In this document: positions 43,911 to 53,625 of the stretch, one piece after another
Layout: every line of letters starts with the position of its first letter
Numbering within the stretch: position 1 is the first letter of the stretch
From: Psychrobacillus sp048572895
GTDB taxonomy: Bacteria; Bacillota; Bacilli; Bacillales_A; Planococcaceae
NCBI RefSeq assembly: GCF_048572895.1
Contig: NZ_CP183878.1
Coordinates: forward strand, 2,170,001 to 2,234,000
Direction: 5' to 3'
Length of the DNA stretch: 64,000 bases
Notes under the pieces: generated by a model
Told to the model about the DNA's origin: nothing
Database searches by the model: none
What the model saw: the letters and a program-made list of their open reading frames with translations, nothing else
Program-made: the position numbers and the translations under genes

Positions 43911-45611
43911 CACATTTCTTATAATTTTTTTGCGATTTTTCGCTAATTTTAATAGCTCTTTCGAATGCTGTAACGTTGTGCTTGTAATTTCCGCACCAGA
44001 CATCATCCGACTAAGTTCTTCTGCCCGTTTATCATTTTGTACTTCTTCTAATACTGTAAATGTTCGATTACCACTGACCTCTTTTTTTATCATTAGATGT
44101 TGATCCGCCATCGCTGCAACTTGTGGTAAATGAGATATACAAAGTACTTGTGAGTTTGAAGCAATTCCAGCAATTTTTTCTGCTATGGATTGGGCAACGC
44201 GTCCACTTACTCCAGTATCAACCTCATCAAAAACAATGGATGTAATGCCCTGATGCTTTGAGAAGATACTTTTAAGCGCAAGCATCATACGTGAAAGTTC
44301 CCCACCTGAAGCAATTTTAGTTAATGCCTTCAGAGGTTCACCTACATTCGTTGAGATATAAAATGACAAATCGTCTAACCCATTTTCATTGTAGACAGGT
44401 TTAACTGTCTCATGAAACATAACCGCAAAAGTAGCCTTTTCCATATATAGTTCCTGTAATTGCTCCATGATAGCAACGCTTAATAATTTTGCAGCTTTTT
44501 TGCGTTTATCCGTTAAATCCATAGCCTCTAATTCTAAATCAATTTCAATTTGACGTATTTTTTCTGTCATTTTTTGAATTTGCTCATCACGATTCACCAA
44601 CTGATCTAAGCTGTATTGAATCTGATCTTTGTAATCTAGTATTTCTTCAATAGATGAACCATATTTCCGTTTTAGGGCTTGGATAGTAGCTAAACGCTCG
44701 TCCACGATTTGAAGTTGATTGTTATCAAATTCCATCTCATCTAACTCATTTTTGATCTGATAAGCGGCATCTTGCAATATGTAAAATGCTGATGACACAT
44801 TTTCACTTAGTTCCTTTATATTGTTATCAACGTCTGCAATATCTTGAAGATCAGCCATTGCTGTTCCTATATAATCTAGACCTTTAGATTCAGCCAAAAT
44901 CGCATCATATGCGTTACTCATTTTATCGAAAACCTTATGAAAATTTTGTAACTTCTTTTTCTGTTCCTGTAATTGTTCCTCTTCTCCTACAACTAGGTTC
45001 GAATCGGCGATTTCCTCTACTTGGAACGTATACAAATCAATCTTATGTGCAATCTGTTGTTCGTTTTCCGATAATTTATCCAGTTCTTTTTTCCACTTTT
45101 TGTATTGCTTATAAAGTTCTTGATAGGATTCTTTCACTTCTTTTAGATTTTCTCCAGCAAATTGATCCAACAAATGGATATGAGCTTTATCGTCCATAAG
45201 TTCTTGACTCTCATGTTGACCATGTATATCTATTAAAGAAGCACCAATTTCTCTTAAAATACCTATTGTTACAAGTTTCCCATTTACTCTACAGACACTT
45301 TTACCTGACTGGTTAATATCTCTTCTTAAAATAATAGACTCGTCCTCAATATCAATACCAACATCTGCCAACTTTTTAACAACACCATGCCCGGGATTGG
45401 ATATAATAAACAAACCTTCTAGCTCTGCTTTTTTAGCTCCATGTCTTATGAACTCATGGGATCCTCTACCACCACATAACAGATGCACAGCATCAATAAT
45501 AATAGACTTTCCTGCTCCAGTTTCTCCAGTCAGCACAGTAAGTCCTTCTTCAAAACTTACGGTCAATTCATCAATAATGGCAAAGTTTTTTATCGTTAAT
45601 TCCTTTAACAA
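43908..45611 (-). CDS. recN: DNA repair protein RecN
   Basis: A 567-residue SMC-like ATPase of double-strand-break repair. Walker A is LTGETGAGKSIIIDAVHLL (residues about 28-46). Two long coiled-coil arms (about 150-390) are separated by a hinge. The C-terminal signature ASGGELSRMMLALKSIF and Walker B TSIVFDEVDTGVSGRVAQ complete the ATP site. Gene order argR-recN-spoIVB is the conserved Bacillales arrangement. The gap to argR is 16 bases, so they are co-transcribed. Confidence 0.96.
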   Translation of the reverse strand: MLKELTIKNFAIIDELTVSFEEGLTVLTGETGAGKSIIIDAVHLLCGGRGSHEFIRHGAKKAELEGLFIISNPGHGVVKKLADVGIDIEDESIILRRDINQSGKSVCRVNGKLVTIGILREIGASLIDIHGQHESQELMDDKAHIHLLDQFAGENLKEVKESYQELYKQYKKWKKELDKLSENEQQIAHKIDLYTFQVEEIADSNLVVGEEEQLQEQKKKLQNFHKVFDKMSNAYDAILAESKGLDYIGTAMADLQDIADVDNNIKELSENVSSAFYILQDAAYQIKNELDEMEFDNNQLQIVDERLATIQALKRKYGSSIEEILDYKDQIQYSLDQLVNRDEQIQKMTEKIRQIEIDLELEAMDLTDKRKKAAKLLSVAIMEQLQELYMEKATFAVMFHETVKPVYNENGLDDLSFYISTNVGEPLKALTKIASGGELSRMMLALKSIFSKHQGITSIVFDEVDTGVSGRVAQSIAEKIAGIASNSQVLCISHLPQVAAMADQHLMIKKEVSGNRTFTVLEEVQNDKRAEELSRMMSGAEITSTTLQHSKELLKLAKNRKKIIRNV

Positions 45612-45627
45612 CAGTTTTCACCTCACT

Positions 45628-46077
45628 TTAAAGCATTTCGAGTAAGCGATTTTTAATAATTAGGCTATCTTGTTCTTGTCTACACAGGATCAAACAAGTA
45701 TCATCACCACAAATAGTTCCTAGGATTTCCGACCAATCTAAGTAGTCAATTAAAGAGCCGATTGCATGTGCATTGCCCGGTAATGTTTTCATCACTAAGA
45801 AATGACTTGCTCCATCAATACTAACGAAAGCATCAGATAGTGCTCTACGTAGTTTTTGAATAGGATTAAAACGCTGGTCTGCAGGTAAACTATATTTATA
45901 ATTTCCATTTGGCAATGGAACTTTTACTAAATGAAGTTCTTTAATATCTCTTGAAACCGTAGCTTGAGTGACATTATAACCCGCATTTTTTAGAAAATCT
46001 ACTAGATCATCCTGTGTTTCAATTTCGTGTTTTGCAATAATATCCCTTATGCGAATATGTCGTTGTCCCTTGTTCAT
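45628..46077 (-). CDS. argR: Arginine repressor ArgR/AhrC
   Basis: A 149-residue regulator with the N-terminal winged helix (ETQDDLVDFLKNAGYNVTQA then TVSRDIKEL) and the C-terminal arginine-binding hexamerisation domain with GTICGDDTCLILCR, the GxDDT-type ligand motif. With arginine it represses arginine synthesis and activates catabolism; it is called AhrC in B. subtilis. It lies between yqxC and recN, its standard place. ATG 46077 has an AGGTGAAC site. Confidence 0.95.
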   Translation of the reverse strand: MNKGQRHIRIRDIIAKHEIETQDDLVDFLKNAGYNVTQATVSRDIKELHLVKVPLPNGNYKYSLPADQRFNPIQKLRRALSDAFVSIDGASHFLVMKTLPGNAHAIGSLIDYLDWSEILGTICGDDTCLILCRQEQDSLIIKNRLLEML

Positions 46078-46147
46078 TTCGGGTTCACCTCATTGTATAT
46101 TTATACTATTTACTTTATACAATAGCATTTGATTGGAGAAGTAACAA

Positions 46148-46177
46148 GAAAAAAGCGACTCTTTGACAAGAGCCGCA
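46148..46177 (-). terminator. Terminator of the dxs-yqxC unit
   Basis: GCGGCTCTTG pairs with CAAAGAGTCGC, followed leftwards by six T. It lies directly after yqxC and before argR, so argR must have its own promoter or depend on read-through. Confidence 0.75.
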
Positions 46178-46179
46178 AA

Positions 46180-46998
46180 TTATTTAAGTAGTTGATGTGC
46201 TTCGTTAACGAGTTTAACAAAATCTATTTGATGCGGTGAAAACTCTTCTCCTACGATATTTGTGAGATGAAATAAAAATTCGATATTTCCCTCTCCACCA
46301 GTTATAGGAGAAAAAGAAGCATTTTTTAATTGAAAATGCTGGCTTTCCGCAAAATGAGCTATGTCATTCAAAACGTCTATATGCACTGCTTTATCCCTAA
46401 CAACACCTTTTTTCCCTACACGTTCCTTGCCCGCCTCAAACTGAGGCTTTACAAGAGCAATCACATCACCATTAGGTACTAAAATTGTTTTTAAAGTCGG
46501 AAAAATAAGCTTTAAAGAAATAAATGATACGTCAATCGATGCAAATGACGGTAAACCCTCTAAAAAATCTGCAGGAGTCGAATATCTGAAATTTGTTTTT
46601 TCCATAACAGTTACACGAGCATCCTGCCTAATTTTCCAAGCTAATTGGTTGCTCCCTACATCTAAAGCATAAGCATGCTTGACACCATTTTGTAAACCAC
46701 AGTCCGTAAATCCTCCTGTAGAAGAACCGATATCAAGCATGATTCTGTCTTCAATACGCAAGTCAAATTGTTCTAATGCTTTTTCTAGCTTTAATCCACC
46801 ACGGCTAACATACTTTAATACTTGACCTTTTACTGTTAAAACAGAGGTATTCTCCACCTTTTCTCCAGGTTTATCAATTCGCTCTTCGTTTTTATAAATT
46901 AGCCCTGCCATAATCGCACGTTTTGCCTTTTCTCTTGTTTCGAATAATCCTTGTTCAACTAATAATACGTCTACTCGTTCTTTCGGTGTTTTAGTCAT
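46180..46998 (-). CDS. yqxC: TlyA/YqxC-family rRNA methyltransferase
   Basis: A 272-residue protein. An N-terminal S4 RNA-binding domain (RVDVLLVEQGLFETREKAKR) is followed by an FtsJ-like methyltransferase domain with motif I IMLDIGSSTGGFTDCGLQNG and the catalytic-type lysines of the K-D-K-E family (ALVKPQFEAGKE). TlyA proteins 2'-O-methylate rRNA cytidines. Its ATG overlaps the dxs stop by four bases (46995-46998), so it is translationally coupled to dxs, as in many Bacillales. Confidence 0.88.
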   Translation of the reverse strand: MTKTPKERVDVLLVEQGLFETREKAKRAIMAGLIYKNEERIDKPGEKVENTSVLTVKGQVLKYVSRGGLKLEKALEQFDLRIEDRIMLDIGSSTGGFTDCGLQNGVKHAYALDVGSNQLAWKIRQDARVTVMEKTNFRYSTPADFLEGLPSFASIDVSFISLKLIFPTLKTILVPNGDVIALVKPQFEAGKERVGKKGVVRDKAVHIDVLNDIAHFAESQHFQLKNASFSPITGGEGNIEFLFHLTNIVGEEFSPHQIDFVKLVNEAHQLLK

Positions 46999-48896
46999 GA
47001 TTGAATATACCTGGATGATTCATTAACTTTTGTATTTACTACTTTTACAATTTCGTCTGAAGTAATATGAATTTCTTCCAGCAATTGATTTACTTCACCA
47101 TGTTCGATAAAGATGTCTGGAATTCCTATGCGATGTACATTTGCTTGTAGGTTATTTTCATTATAAAACTCCATTACTGCACTACCGAAACCACCTTGAA
47201 GAGCACTCTCTTCCAAAGTGATAATAGGAATATTACGAGCTTGCAAGTCACGAAGCATTTCTACATCTAAAGGTTTAATAAAACGAGCATTAATCACTTC
47301 TACTGAGACATTATTTTGTGAAAGTATTTCCGCAGCTTTCATGGCCATAGGGATAGTTGTTCCAAATGTCAGAATAGCTGCCTGTGTACCTTCTTTTAAT
47401 ACTTCCCAAGAACCAATTTGAATTGTTTTTAATTCTTCATCCATTGCAACGCCATACCCATTTCCTCTAGGATAACGAAGAGCTATTGGTCCATCCGAAT
47501 ATTCAAAAGCAGTTTTAACCATATGCTGTCCTTCATTTTCATCTTTGGGCATCATAATAACCATATTCGGCATATGACGTAAGAAAGAAATATCAAATAC
47601 ACCTTGATGTGTTTCTCCATCTGCTCCAACTAAACCAGCTCGGTCAATAGCGATAACAACATTTAAGTTTTGTCGACAAATATCATGAAGTACTTGATCA
47701 TAAGCACGTTGAAGAAATGTTGAATAAATAACAAGCATCGGTTTCATACCATCTGCAGCCATCCCAGCAGCCATTGTAGTAGCATGCTGTTCTGCAATTC
47801 CAACATCGAACATGCGATTCGGGAATTCAGAAGCAAATCCTTCTAATTTGGAACCGACTGGCATTGCTGGAGTAATTGCTACAATACGTTTATCTGTTCT
47901 TGCTAGTTTTCTTGCAGTTTCTGCTATAAGTGCACTCCATGAAGGTCCTTTTGAAGCTGATTTGATCAAATCACCAGTTTCCATTTTATACGGACCTGTT
48001 CCATGCCATGTACCAATTTTATCAAGCTCTGCAGGTTTATAGCCTTTACCTTTTTTTGTTATAACATGTAAGAGTACTGGTCCCTTCATCTTCTTCGCAT
48101 ATTGTAGGTTTTCTTCTAATGCTACAAAGTCATGACCATCGATCGGTCCTAAATAAGTAAATCCGAGTTCTTCAAAAAATGCTCCGGAAACTAGTAAATA
48201 CTTTAGACTATCTTTTACTCGCTCTGCCGTACCTGCAAGTTTCCCACCAACTGCTGGGATTTTTTTTAGTAATGATTCTAGTTCATCTTTTGCTTTGTTA
48301 TAGGTACCATGTGTACGTAATCTACCTAATACATTGTGGAGTGCTCCTACATTGGGGGCAATAGACATTTCGTTGTCATTTAAAATAACTGTCATATCCG
48401 TTTTTTCATGCCCAATATGATTTAATGCCTCTAATGCCATACCACCCGTAAGAGCACCGTCTCCGATTATTGGCACAACATAGTTTTTCTTATTTTGAAT
48501 ATCTCGAGCCTTTGCCATACCCATTGCAGCAGAAAGAGATGTTGAGCTATGTCCTGCTTCCCATACATCATGTTCACTTTCAATACGCTTTGGAAATCCA
48601 CATAATCCTTTAAATTGACGCAATGTATCGAATTGACTTGCTCGACCTGTTAAAATTTTGTGAACATACGCTTGATGTCCAACATCCCAAAGAAACTTGT
48701 CTTCTGGGCTATTGAATGATTTATGCAAAGCAATTGTTAGTTCTACTACTCCTAGGTTAGGCCCAATATGCCCACCTGTTACCGCTAAATTTTCTATTAA
48801 AAACGATCGAATATCTTCACTAAGTTCCTTTAATTGTTCATTATCTAAACTTTTTAAAAAGGATGGGCTAGAAATTGAAGTTAAATCCATTGCCAT
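46995..48896 (-). CDS. dxs: 1-deoxy-D-xylulose-5-phosphate synthase
   Basis: A 633-residue thiamine-diphosphate enzyme making DXP from pyruvate and glyceraldehyde-3-phosphate, the first step of the MEP isoprenoid pathway. The TPP motif is IIGDGALTGGMALEALNHIG to ILNDNEMSI (GDG...NDN). The pyrimidine-domain RAGLVGADGETHQGVFD follows, with a C-terminal transketolase-like domain. ATG 48896 follows AGAAGGTG. It sits downstream of ispA and overlaps yqxC, so isoprenoid genes are grouped. Confidence 0.96.
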   Translation of the reverse strand: MAMDLTSISSPSFLKSLDNEQLKELSEDIRSFLIENLAVTGGHIGPNLGVVELTIALHKSFNSPEDKFLWDVGHQAYVHKILTGRASQFDTLRQFKGLCGFPKRIESEHDVWEAGHSSTSLSAAMGMAKARDIQNKKNYVVPIIGDGALTGGMALEALNHIGHEKTDMTVILNDNEMSIAPNVGALHNVLGRLRTHGTYNKAKDELESLLKKIPAVGGKLAGTAERVKDSLKYLLVSGAFFEELGFTYLGPIDGHDFVALEENLQYAKKMKGPVLLHVITKKGKGYKPAELDKIGTWHGTGPYKMETGDLIKSASKGPSWSALIAETARKLARTDKRIVAITPAMPVGSKLEGFASEFPNRMFDVGIAEQHATTMAAGMAADGMKPMLVIYSTFLQRAYDQVLHDICRQNLNVVIAIDRAGLVGADGETHQGVFDISFLRHMPNMVIMMPKDENEGQHMVKTAFEYSDGPIALRYPRGNGYGVAMDEELKTIQIGSWEVLKEGTQAAILTFGTTIPMAMKAAEILSQNNVSVEVINARFIKPLDVEMLRDLQARNIPIITLEESALQGGFGSAVMEFYNENNLQANVHRIGIPDIFIEHGEVNQLLEEIHITSDEIVKVVNTKVNESSRYIQS

Positions 48897-48977
48897 CACA
48901 CACCTTCTATTAGATTTCCTTCTTTACAACTAGTTAATATCATAGCAATAAATGTCTAAAAAACAAATTATTCGCTA

Positions 48978-49859
48978 CTATTTGGACCTTTTCGTTATAT
49001 AATTGGCGAACTCCACGAGTAAACCATCTTGCATTTGAATATTCTCTAGGGCTTGAAAAGCTTGATTATATTGATTTTGAAGTTCTTTTTTTGCACCTTC
49101 CATCGTCAAAATGGATGGGTATGTATTTTTTTCACTGATTAGGTCTTTACCGGCAGTTTTTCCTAATTGCTCTGATGTACCTTCTACATCTAGAATGTCA
49201 TCTTGAATTTGAAATGCAAGACCAATATGAAATGCATACTTTTCTAATGCACTCATTATTTCACTAGAGACATTTGCAATAATAGCTCCTGCTAAAATAC
49301 TGTATGACAAGAGGGCACCTGTTTTATTTACATGAATTTCTTCTAGTTGCTCTAAAGTTAAGGTTTGACCTTCTCCAAGCATATCTAAAACTTGACCGCC
49401 AACCATTCCTTCTGAACCCGCAGAAAAGCTTAACTTATCGATCAAATCTACTTTCAATTCAGGAGATATATTTGGAAGTCTAGCAATAATACCAAAAGCA
49501 ATCGTTACAAGCGCATCTCCCGCTAATATAGCTAGTGCTTCCCCAAATACTATATGATTCGTTGGTTTTCCACGTCGTAAATCATCATTATCCATCGCTG
49601 GCAAATCATCATGAATAAGCGAATAAGTATGAATCATTTCAATCGTACTTGCGACAATAATGGCATCCTCATTTTGAATATCTAGCTCTTTTAAAACTGC
49701 AAGTGTATACAATGGTCTAATTCTTTTTCCACCAGCTTGAAGTGAATAGAGCATAGCATCTTTCAATGGCTGTGGAGCCTTTATATCAGTTATTAGAGAA
49801 TGTAATGTCTTTTCAATAAGCGGCTGATTGGTTTCAATAAAGGAAGTTAATTGATCACT
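48978..49859 (-). CDS. ispA: Farnesyl diphosphate synthase (polyprenyl synthetase)
   Basis: A trans-isoprenyl diphosphate synthase of about 293 residues. It has the first aspartate motif LIHDDLPAMDNDDLRRG and the second AFQIQDDILDVEG. ATG 49859 is preferred since it overlaps the xseB stop (ATGAGTGA) and gives the usual N-terminus MSDQLTSFIETNQPLIEK; the frame is open to 49892. It condenses IPP and DMAPP to farnesyl diphosphate for undecaprenyl and quinone chains. It is equivalent to B. subtilis YqiD/IspA. Confidence 0.93.
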   Translation of the reverse strand, partial: SDQLTSFIETNQPLIEKTLHSLITDIKAPQPLKDAMLYSLQAGGKRIRPLYTLAVLKELDIQNEDAIIVASTIEMIHTYSLIHDDLPAMDNDDLRRGKPTNHIVFGEALAILAGDALVTIAFGIIARLPNISPELKVDLIDKLSFSAGSEGMVGGQVLDMLGEGQTLTLEQLEEIHVNKTGALLSYSILAGAIIANVSSEIMSALEKYAFHIGLAFQIQDDILDVEGTSEQLGKTAGKDLISEKNTYPSILTMEGAKKELQNQYNQAFQALENIQMQDGLLVEFANYITKRSK

Positions 49860-50076
49860 CATTGGACGCACCAGCATCTTCTTTGTTTTCATCCATAAAT
49901 GTAACTAATTGCTTTTCTGCTTTTTGCAGCTTGTCACTGCATACTTTAGAAAGCTCCATACCTTTTTGATAAAGTTCTATAGCACTTTCTAAGGGTACAT
50001 CCCCTTGTTCTAGCTGGCGAACTATATTTTCTAATTGCAGCATTGCTTCATCGAATAGAATTTCCTTCTTAGTCAT
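49855..50076 (-). CDS. xseB: Exodeoxyribonuclease VII small subunit
   Basis: A 73-residue subunit with the family core FDEAMLQLENIVRQLEQGDV and ELYQKGMELSKVCSDKL, two helices forming a coiled-coil hairpin that binds XseA. ExoVII degrades single-stranded DNA to oligonucleotides. It starts five bases after the xseA stop and overlaps ispA, so it is in the middle of a tightly coupled transcript. Confidence 0.93.
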   Translation of the reverse strand: MTKKEILFDEAMLQLENIVRQLEQGDVPLESAIELYQKGMELSKVCSDKLQKAEKQLVTFMDENKEDAGASNE

Positions 50077-50081
50077 TAATA

Positions 50082-51440
50082 TTAGTCCCCACTTTCTTTC
50101 ACTTCAACCCGCTTTACGACAGCTTCTAATTGACCATCTTGTAATGTAACAAATATAGAATCATCTTTTTTTACATTTTCCACGGATTTAACCAGTTTGC
50201 CTTCTTTGTATATAATACTGTAGCCACGGTCCATAATCTTTAATGGATTTAACGCTTCTAATGTTCGAATAGAACTAATAAATTGATGACGATGTTTTTC
50301 AAACGTGGATAGTGACACTTGGTTCAATTGATTAGTCATTGTCTGCACTGATTTATGATGTTGATCGATTACTTTTTGTGGAGATAATTGGGAAAACCTA
50401 TTTTGAAGCTGTATGAAATCCCGTTGTTTACCTTTATAAAGAAGATTTGTTTCTCTTTGTAACTGTTGTTCTGAACGAACAAACCTTTCAATAAAAGGAC
50501 GATATAATTTCTCAGGGGTTGCCATTACCGGCGACTCCATCGCCCGTTTAAATCTGTTTTTTTCATCTGTTATCCGCTTGGTTATAAAATGAAAGCTTGC
50601 CGATTGAAATGATAATATATTTTGCATAAGATTTTCTTTACTTGGTACTGCCATTTCAGCAGCTGCTGTTGGGGTCGGAGCTCTTAAATCCGAGACAAAA
50701 TCAGCAATAGTTGTATCTGTTTCATGACCAACTGCACTTATGATTGGAACTTGACTGTTTGCAATGGCTCTTGCTACTATTTCCTCGTTAAAAGCCCATA
50801 AATCCTCAATGGAACCACCACCTCGTCCAACGATTAAAACGTCCATATCACTAGTTTGGTTCGCTTTTTCAATAGACTTTACAATGGAAGGCGCAGCTTG
50901 AGGGCCTTGAACGATACTAGGAAATACGATCACTTCAGAAATAGGATAACGACGTTCTAATGTTGTTAAGATATCTCGTATAGCTGCCCCAGTTTTAGAG
51001 GTAATGACACCAATTTTTTTAGGAAAGGTTGGTATTGATTTTTTACGACTTGGATGGAAAAGTCCTTCTTGTTGCAATTTCTTTTTTAATTGTTCAAATG
51101 CTAAAAAAAGCTCTCCTATACCGTCTGGCTGTATAGTAGTTGCGTATAACTGGTATTGCCCAGCCACTTCGAATACATTTATATCCCCTCGTACGAGTAC
51201 ATTCATGCCACTTTCAGGAACGAATTTCAATGATTTGGCACTCATTGCAAACATGACAGAAGTAATTCGAGCAGCATCGTCTTTAAGCGTAAAATAGATA
51301 TGTCCACTAGAATGAACTTTCACGTTGGATAGCTCTCCTTTTATGTATACATCCCGTAAATGAGTATCTGCATCAAATTTTCGCTTTATGTATTTGGTTA
51401 AGGCTTTTACAGTTAAGTACTTACTCGGTTCTGTAGTCAC
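50082..51440 (-). CDS. xseA: Exodeoxyribonuclease VII large subunit
   Basis: A 452-residue catalytic subunit. An OB-fold N-terminal domain (YLTVKALTKYIKRKFDADTH, then VYIKGELSNVKVHSSGHIYF) precedes the nuclease core with RGGGSIEDLWAFNEE and SAVGHETDTTIADFVSDLRA, followed by a long coiled coil (about 280-390) and a C-terminal strand region. Length is normal. Between it and folD lie about 770 bases with two copies of a dispersed palindrome and no gene. Confidence 0.95.
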   Translation of the reverse strand: MTTEPSKYLTVKALTKYIKRKFDADTHLRDVYIKGELSNVKVHSSGHIYFTLKDDAARITSVMFAMSAKSLKFVPESGMNVLVRGDINVFEVAGQYQLYATTIQPDGIGELFLAFEQLKKKLQQEGLFHPSRKKSIPTFPKKIGVITSKTGAAIRDILTTLERRYPISEVIVFPSIVQGPQAAPSIVKSIEKANQTSDMDVLIVGRGGGSIEDLWAFNEEIVARAIANSQVPIISAVGHETDTTIADFVSDLRAPTPTAAAEMAVPSKENLMQNILSFQSASFHFITKRITDEKNRFKRAMESPVMATPEKLYRPFIERFVRSEQQLQRETNLLYKGKQRDFIQLQNRFSQLSPQKVIDQHHKSVQTMTNQLNQVSLSTFEKHRHQFISSIRTLEALNPLKIMDRGYSIIYKEGKLVKSVENVKKDDSIFVTLQDGQLEAVVKRVEVKESGD

Positions 51441-51523
51441 AAAAACAACTCCATTAGTATAAAAATAAATTTTCTTAAATCAATTTCATAATGAAGTAAC
51501 ATAGTAATAAAATCCCAACAAAG

Positions 51524-51713
51524 TTGATTTCCGCTCCAGGCGGACGCTTTCCGTGGGCGCACGGCTTCAATCTCCTCGTCACTACGAAAACATATGCTCC
51601 TGCGGTTACTCGTCGCAAAGACATTGGTCAAACAAGGTTTGACTAATGTCTTTCCTGTGGGGCTTTCAGCTCGTGCTGTTCCCACTGGAGTCGCCGCCTT
51701 GCGCTCCAATCAA
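51524..51713. repeat. Dispersed palindromic repeat B, long copy
   Basis: Outer arms TTGATTTCCGCTCCAGGCGG and CCGCCTTGCGCTCCAATCAA pair imperfectly. An inner pair links AAGACATTGGTC to GACTAATGTCTT (near 51616-51651). The region is strikingly GC-rich against its surroundings. It resembles the hairpin repeats scattered between genes in many Bacillaceae. The leftward open frame through it is incidental. Confidence 0.75.
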
Positions 51714-51956
51714 CAAGATTGACTTCTTATAAAACGAATAAAAAAATTGATACAACTTAAATATTCGTATTTTTAATTGAAAAGTTAATTATGAAATTGA
51801 CTCATTTACTGAATCATATATATAATGTCAGATAAAAATAGTAGCAACTCTAATAACAATTACAAGACCGATTTATCTAAACCTAGATCTTATCTTAATC
51901 TAATTTTCCTTAGCGATAGGCTATGCAAAATCTTATTGTTAGTACTATTCAATTTA

Positions 51957-52084
51957 TTGATTGGAGTGAAATGTGGCGACTCCAGCGGGATGAGTGAGAC
52001 AGATGAGCTATCACAACGACGCGTGAGCGACGGTGATAGCTCATCGCTCACCCCGCGGAAAGCGTCCACATGTAACGTAAATCA
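51957..52084. repeat. Dispersed palindromic repeat B, short copy in opposite orientation
   Basis: TTGATTGGAGTGAAATGTGG pairs with CCACATGTAACGTAAATCA. The inner GATAGCTCATCGCTCACCCC pairs with GGGATGAGTGAG and GATGAGCTATC. It faces the copy at 51524-51713 across 240 bases that show no gene; 51714-51956 and 52085-52168 are otherwise empty. Confidence 0.75.
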
Positions 52085-52169
52085 GGAGCATCATTGGATA
52101 GACTTTTTCTCCAATAATAGGATTATATATTGGAAAATCATACTAGTGAAGAATTGAAGTTAATTCTTT

Positions 52170-52207
52170 AAGGTAAAAGCTGTCTTTCTTAGAAAAACAG
52201 CTTACCA
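52170..52207 (-). terminator. Terminator of the nusB-folD unit
   Basis: GGTAAGCTGTTTTTCT and AGAAAGACAGCTTTTACC pair, leftwards after folD. Confidence 0.7.
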
Positions 52208-52208
52208 A

Positions 52209-53066
52209 TTATTTATTAGTTAATGTATTTTCAGCCGCTAAACAAGTATTTTCCATAAGCATTGCGATTGTCATTGGACCTACACCACCAGGAACTGGAG
52301 TAATTTTAGAAGCTACTTCCTGCACCGAAGCAAAGTCTACGTCTCCGCAAAGCTTGTTATTCTCGTCACGGTTGATGCCTACATCAATGACAACTGCTCC
52401 TTCTTTTATATAACTTGCATCAATCATCTTAGTTCGACCAGTTGCAACAACTAAAATATCTGCTTGTTTAGTAAAAGAGTGTAAATCTTTTGTTCTAGAA
52501 TGACAGTAAGTAACTGTTGCATCCTTTTGTAACAATAACTGACCCATCGGTTTACCTACAATATTACTTCGACCAATAATAACGGCATGTTTCCCTGCAA
52601 TATCTACATCGCTATACTCGAGTAATTTCATAATGCCAAAAGGTGTACAAGGTAGGAAAGATTGTTGACCAATCATCATTTTCCCAACATTTTCTGGATG
52701 GAAACCATCTACATCCTTTAGCGGAGAAATAGCTGCAATTACTCGATCCTCATCAATTTGTGAAGGCAATGGTAATTGAACTAAAATACCATGAATTTTT
52801 TTATCTTGGTTAAGTGTCTCTACATTTTTAAGAAGCTCATCTTCGGAAATATTTTCGTCTAGCTCTATTAATACGGAATACATGCCTAAACGTTCGCAAG
52901 TTTTTGCTTTATTGTTTACATATGTTTGTGATGCTGGATTACTTCCCACTAAAACAACTGCTAATCCTGGAACGATACCTTTAGATTTTAGGTTTTCAAC
53001 ACGCTCTTTCACTTTTTCTGTAACTAATCCTGCAATTTGTTTTCCATCAATTTTATTAGTAGACAA
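52209..53066 (-). CDS. folD: Bifunctional methylenetetrahydrofolate dehydrogenase/cyclohydrolase
   Basis: A 285-residue FolD. It has the catalytic YVNNKAKTCERLGM (Tyr-x3-Lys), the ILVQLPLPSQIDEDRVIAAI signature, the NADP-binding VIIGRSNIVGKPMGQLLL and the C-terminal PVPGGVGPMTIAML. It interconverts 5,10-methylene- and 10-formyl-tetrahydrofolate for purine and formyl-methionine supply. It lies 27 bases after nusB, in the conserved nusB-folD order. Confidence 0.96.
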   Translation of the reverse strand: MSTNKIDGKQIAGLVTEKVKERVENLKSKGIVPGLAVVLVGSNPASQTYVNNKAKTCERLGMYSVLIELDENISEDELLKNVETLNQDKKIHGILVQLPLPSQIDEDRVIAAISPLKDVDGFHPENVGKMMIGQQSFLPCTPFGIMKLLEYSDVDIAGKHAVIIGRSNIVGKPMGQLLLQKDATVTYCHSRTKDLHSFTKQADILVVATGRTKMIDASYIKEGAVVIDVGINRDENNKLCGDVDFASVQEVASKITPVPGGVGPMTIAMLMENTCLAAENTLTNK

Positions 53067-53093
53067 TTCAAACGCTCCTTAAGTCAATGTAGA

Positions 53094-53471
53094 TTATTGC
53101 TCTGCATATTTAGATAAAACGCCATTTACGAAACGACTTGATTTCTCGTCTCCAAATACTTTAGAAATTTCTAATGCTTCATTAATAACAACTTTAGCTG
53201 GTGTTTCTTCTGTATAAAGTAATTCAAATACAGCTATTCTCAGCACTGTACGTTCAATTTTCGGAAGTCTGGAAAGTGACCAATTTTCTAGTTTATCTGT
53301 TAAAGAAGCATCTATTTCCTCTTTATGATTCACGACTCCAGTTACTACTTGGGTTAGGAAAGAATCTTGTTCTTCCGTCACATGTCCAATAGCTTCTCCT
53401 ATGGAAATTTCATGATTATCTAATTGAAATAATGCTTGTAATGCTAATTCTCTCGCTTGTCTTCGTTTCAT
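53094..53471 (-). CDS. nusB: Transcription antitermination factor NusB
   Basis: A 125-residue all-helical RNA-binding protein. It has MKRRQARELALQALFQLDNH at the arginine-rich N-terminus and the C-terminal ETPAKVVINEALEISKVFGD plus SSRFVNGVLSKY. With NusE (S10) it binds boxA of rRNA transcripts. ATG 53471 has an AAGGAG site. It is separated from yqhY by a palindromic repeat and a terminator, unlike B. subtilis where the two are adjacent. Confidence 0.95.
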   Translation of the reverse strand: MKRRQARELALQALFQLDNHEISIGEAIGHVTEEQDSFLTQVVTGVVNHKEEIDASLTDKLENWSLSRLPKIERTVLRIAVFELLYTEETPAKVVINEALEISKVFGDEKSSRFVNGVLSKYAEQ

Positions 53472-53543
53472 TATTTAGTTCTCCTTTAAATGTAACTATC
53501 TAGACAATCATAGCATATTTTTTTGTTGTATGTGTATTAGAAA

Positions 53544-53600
53544 GGCAAAAAAAAAGAGAAAGAGCCATCTTTACGGAAAGCTCTATCTCTTTTAAAAAAT
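53544..53600 (-). terminator. Terminator of the accB-accC-yqhY unit
   Basis: AAAGAGATAGAGC pairs with GCTCTTTCTCTTT around a 14-base loop, followed leftwards by nine T. Confidence 0.8.
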
Positions 53601-53625
53601 AAGAAAGTATATAGTTTTTGTATCT

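Noticed and set aside
51437..51709. Leftward 90-codon frame between xseA and folD
   Set aside because: It lies inside dispersed repeat B and has no ribosome site; GC-rich hairpin DNA gives long frames by chance.
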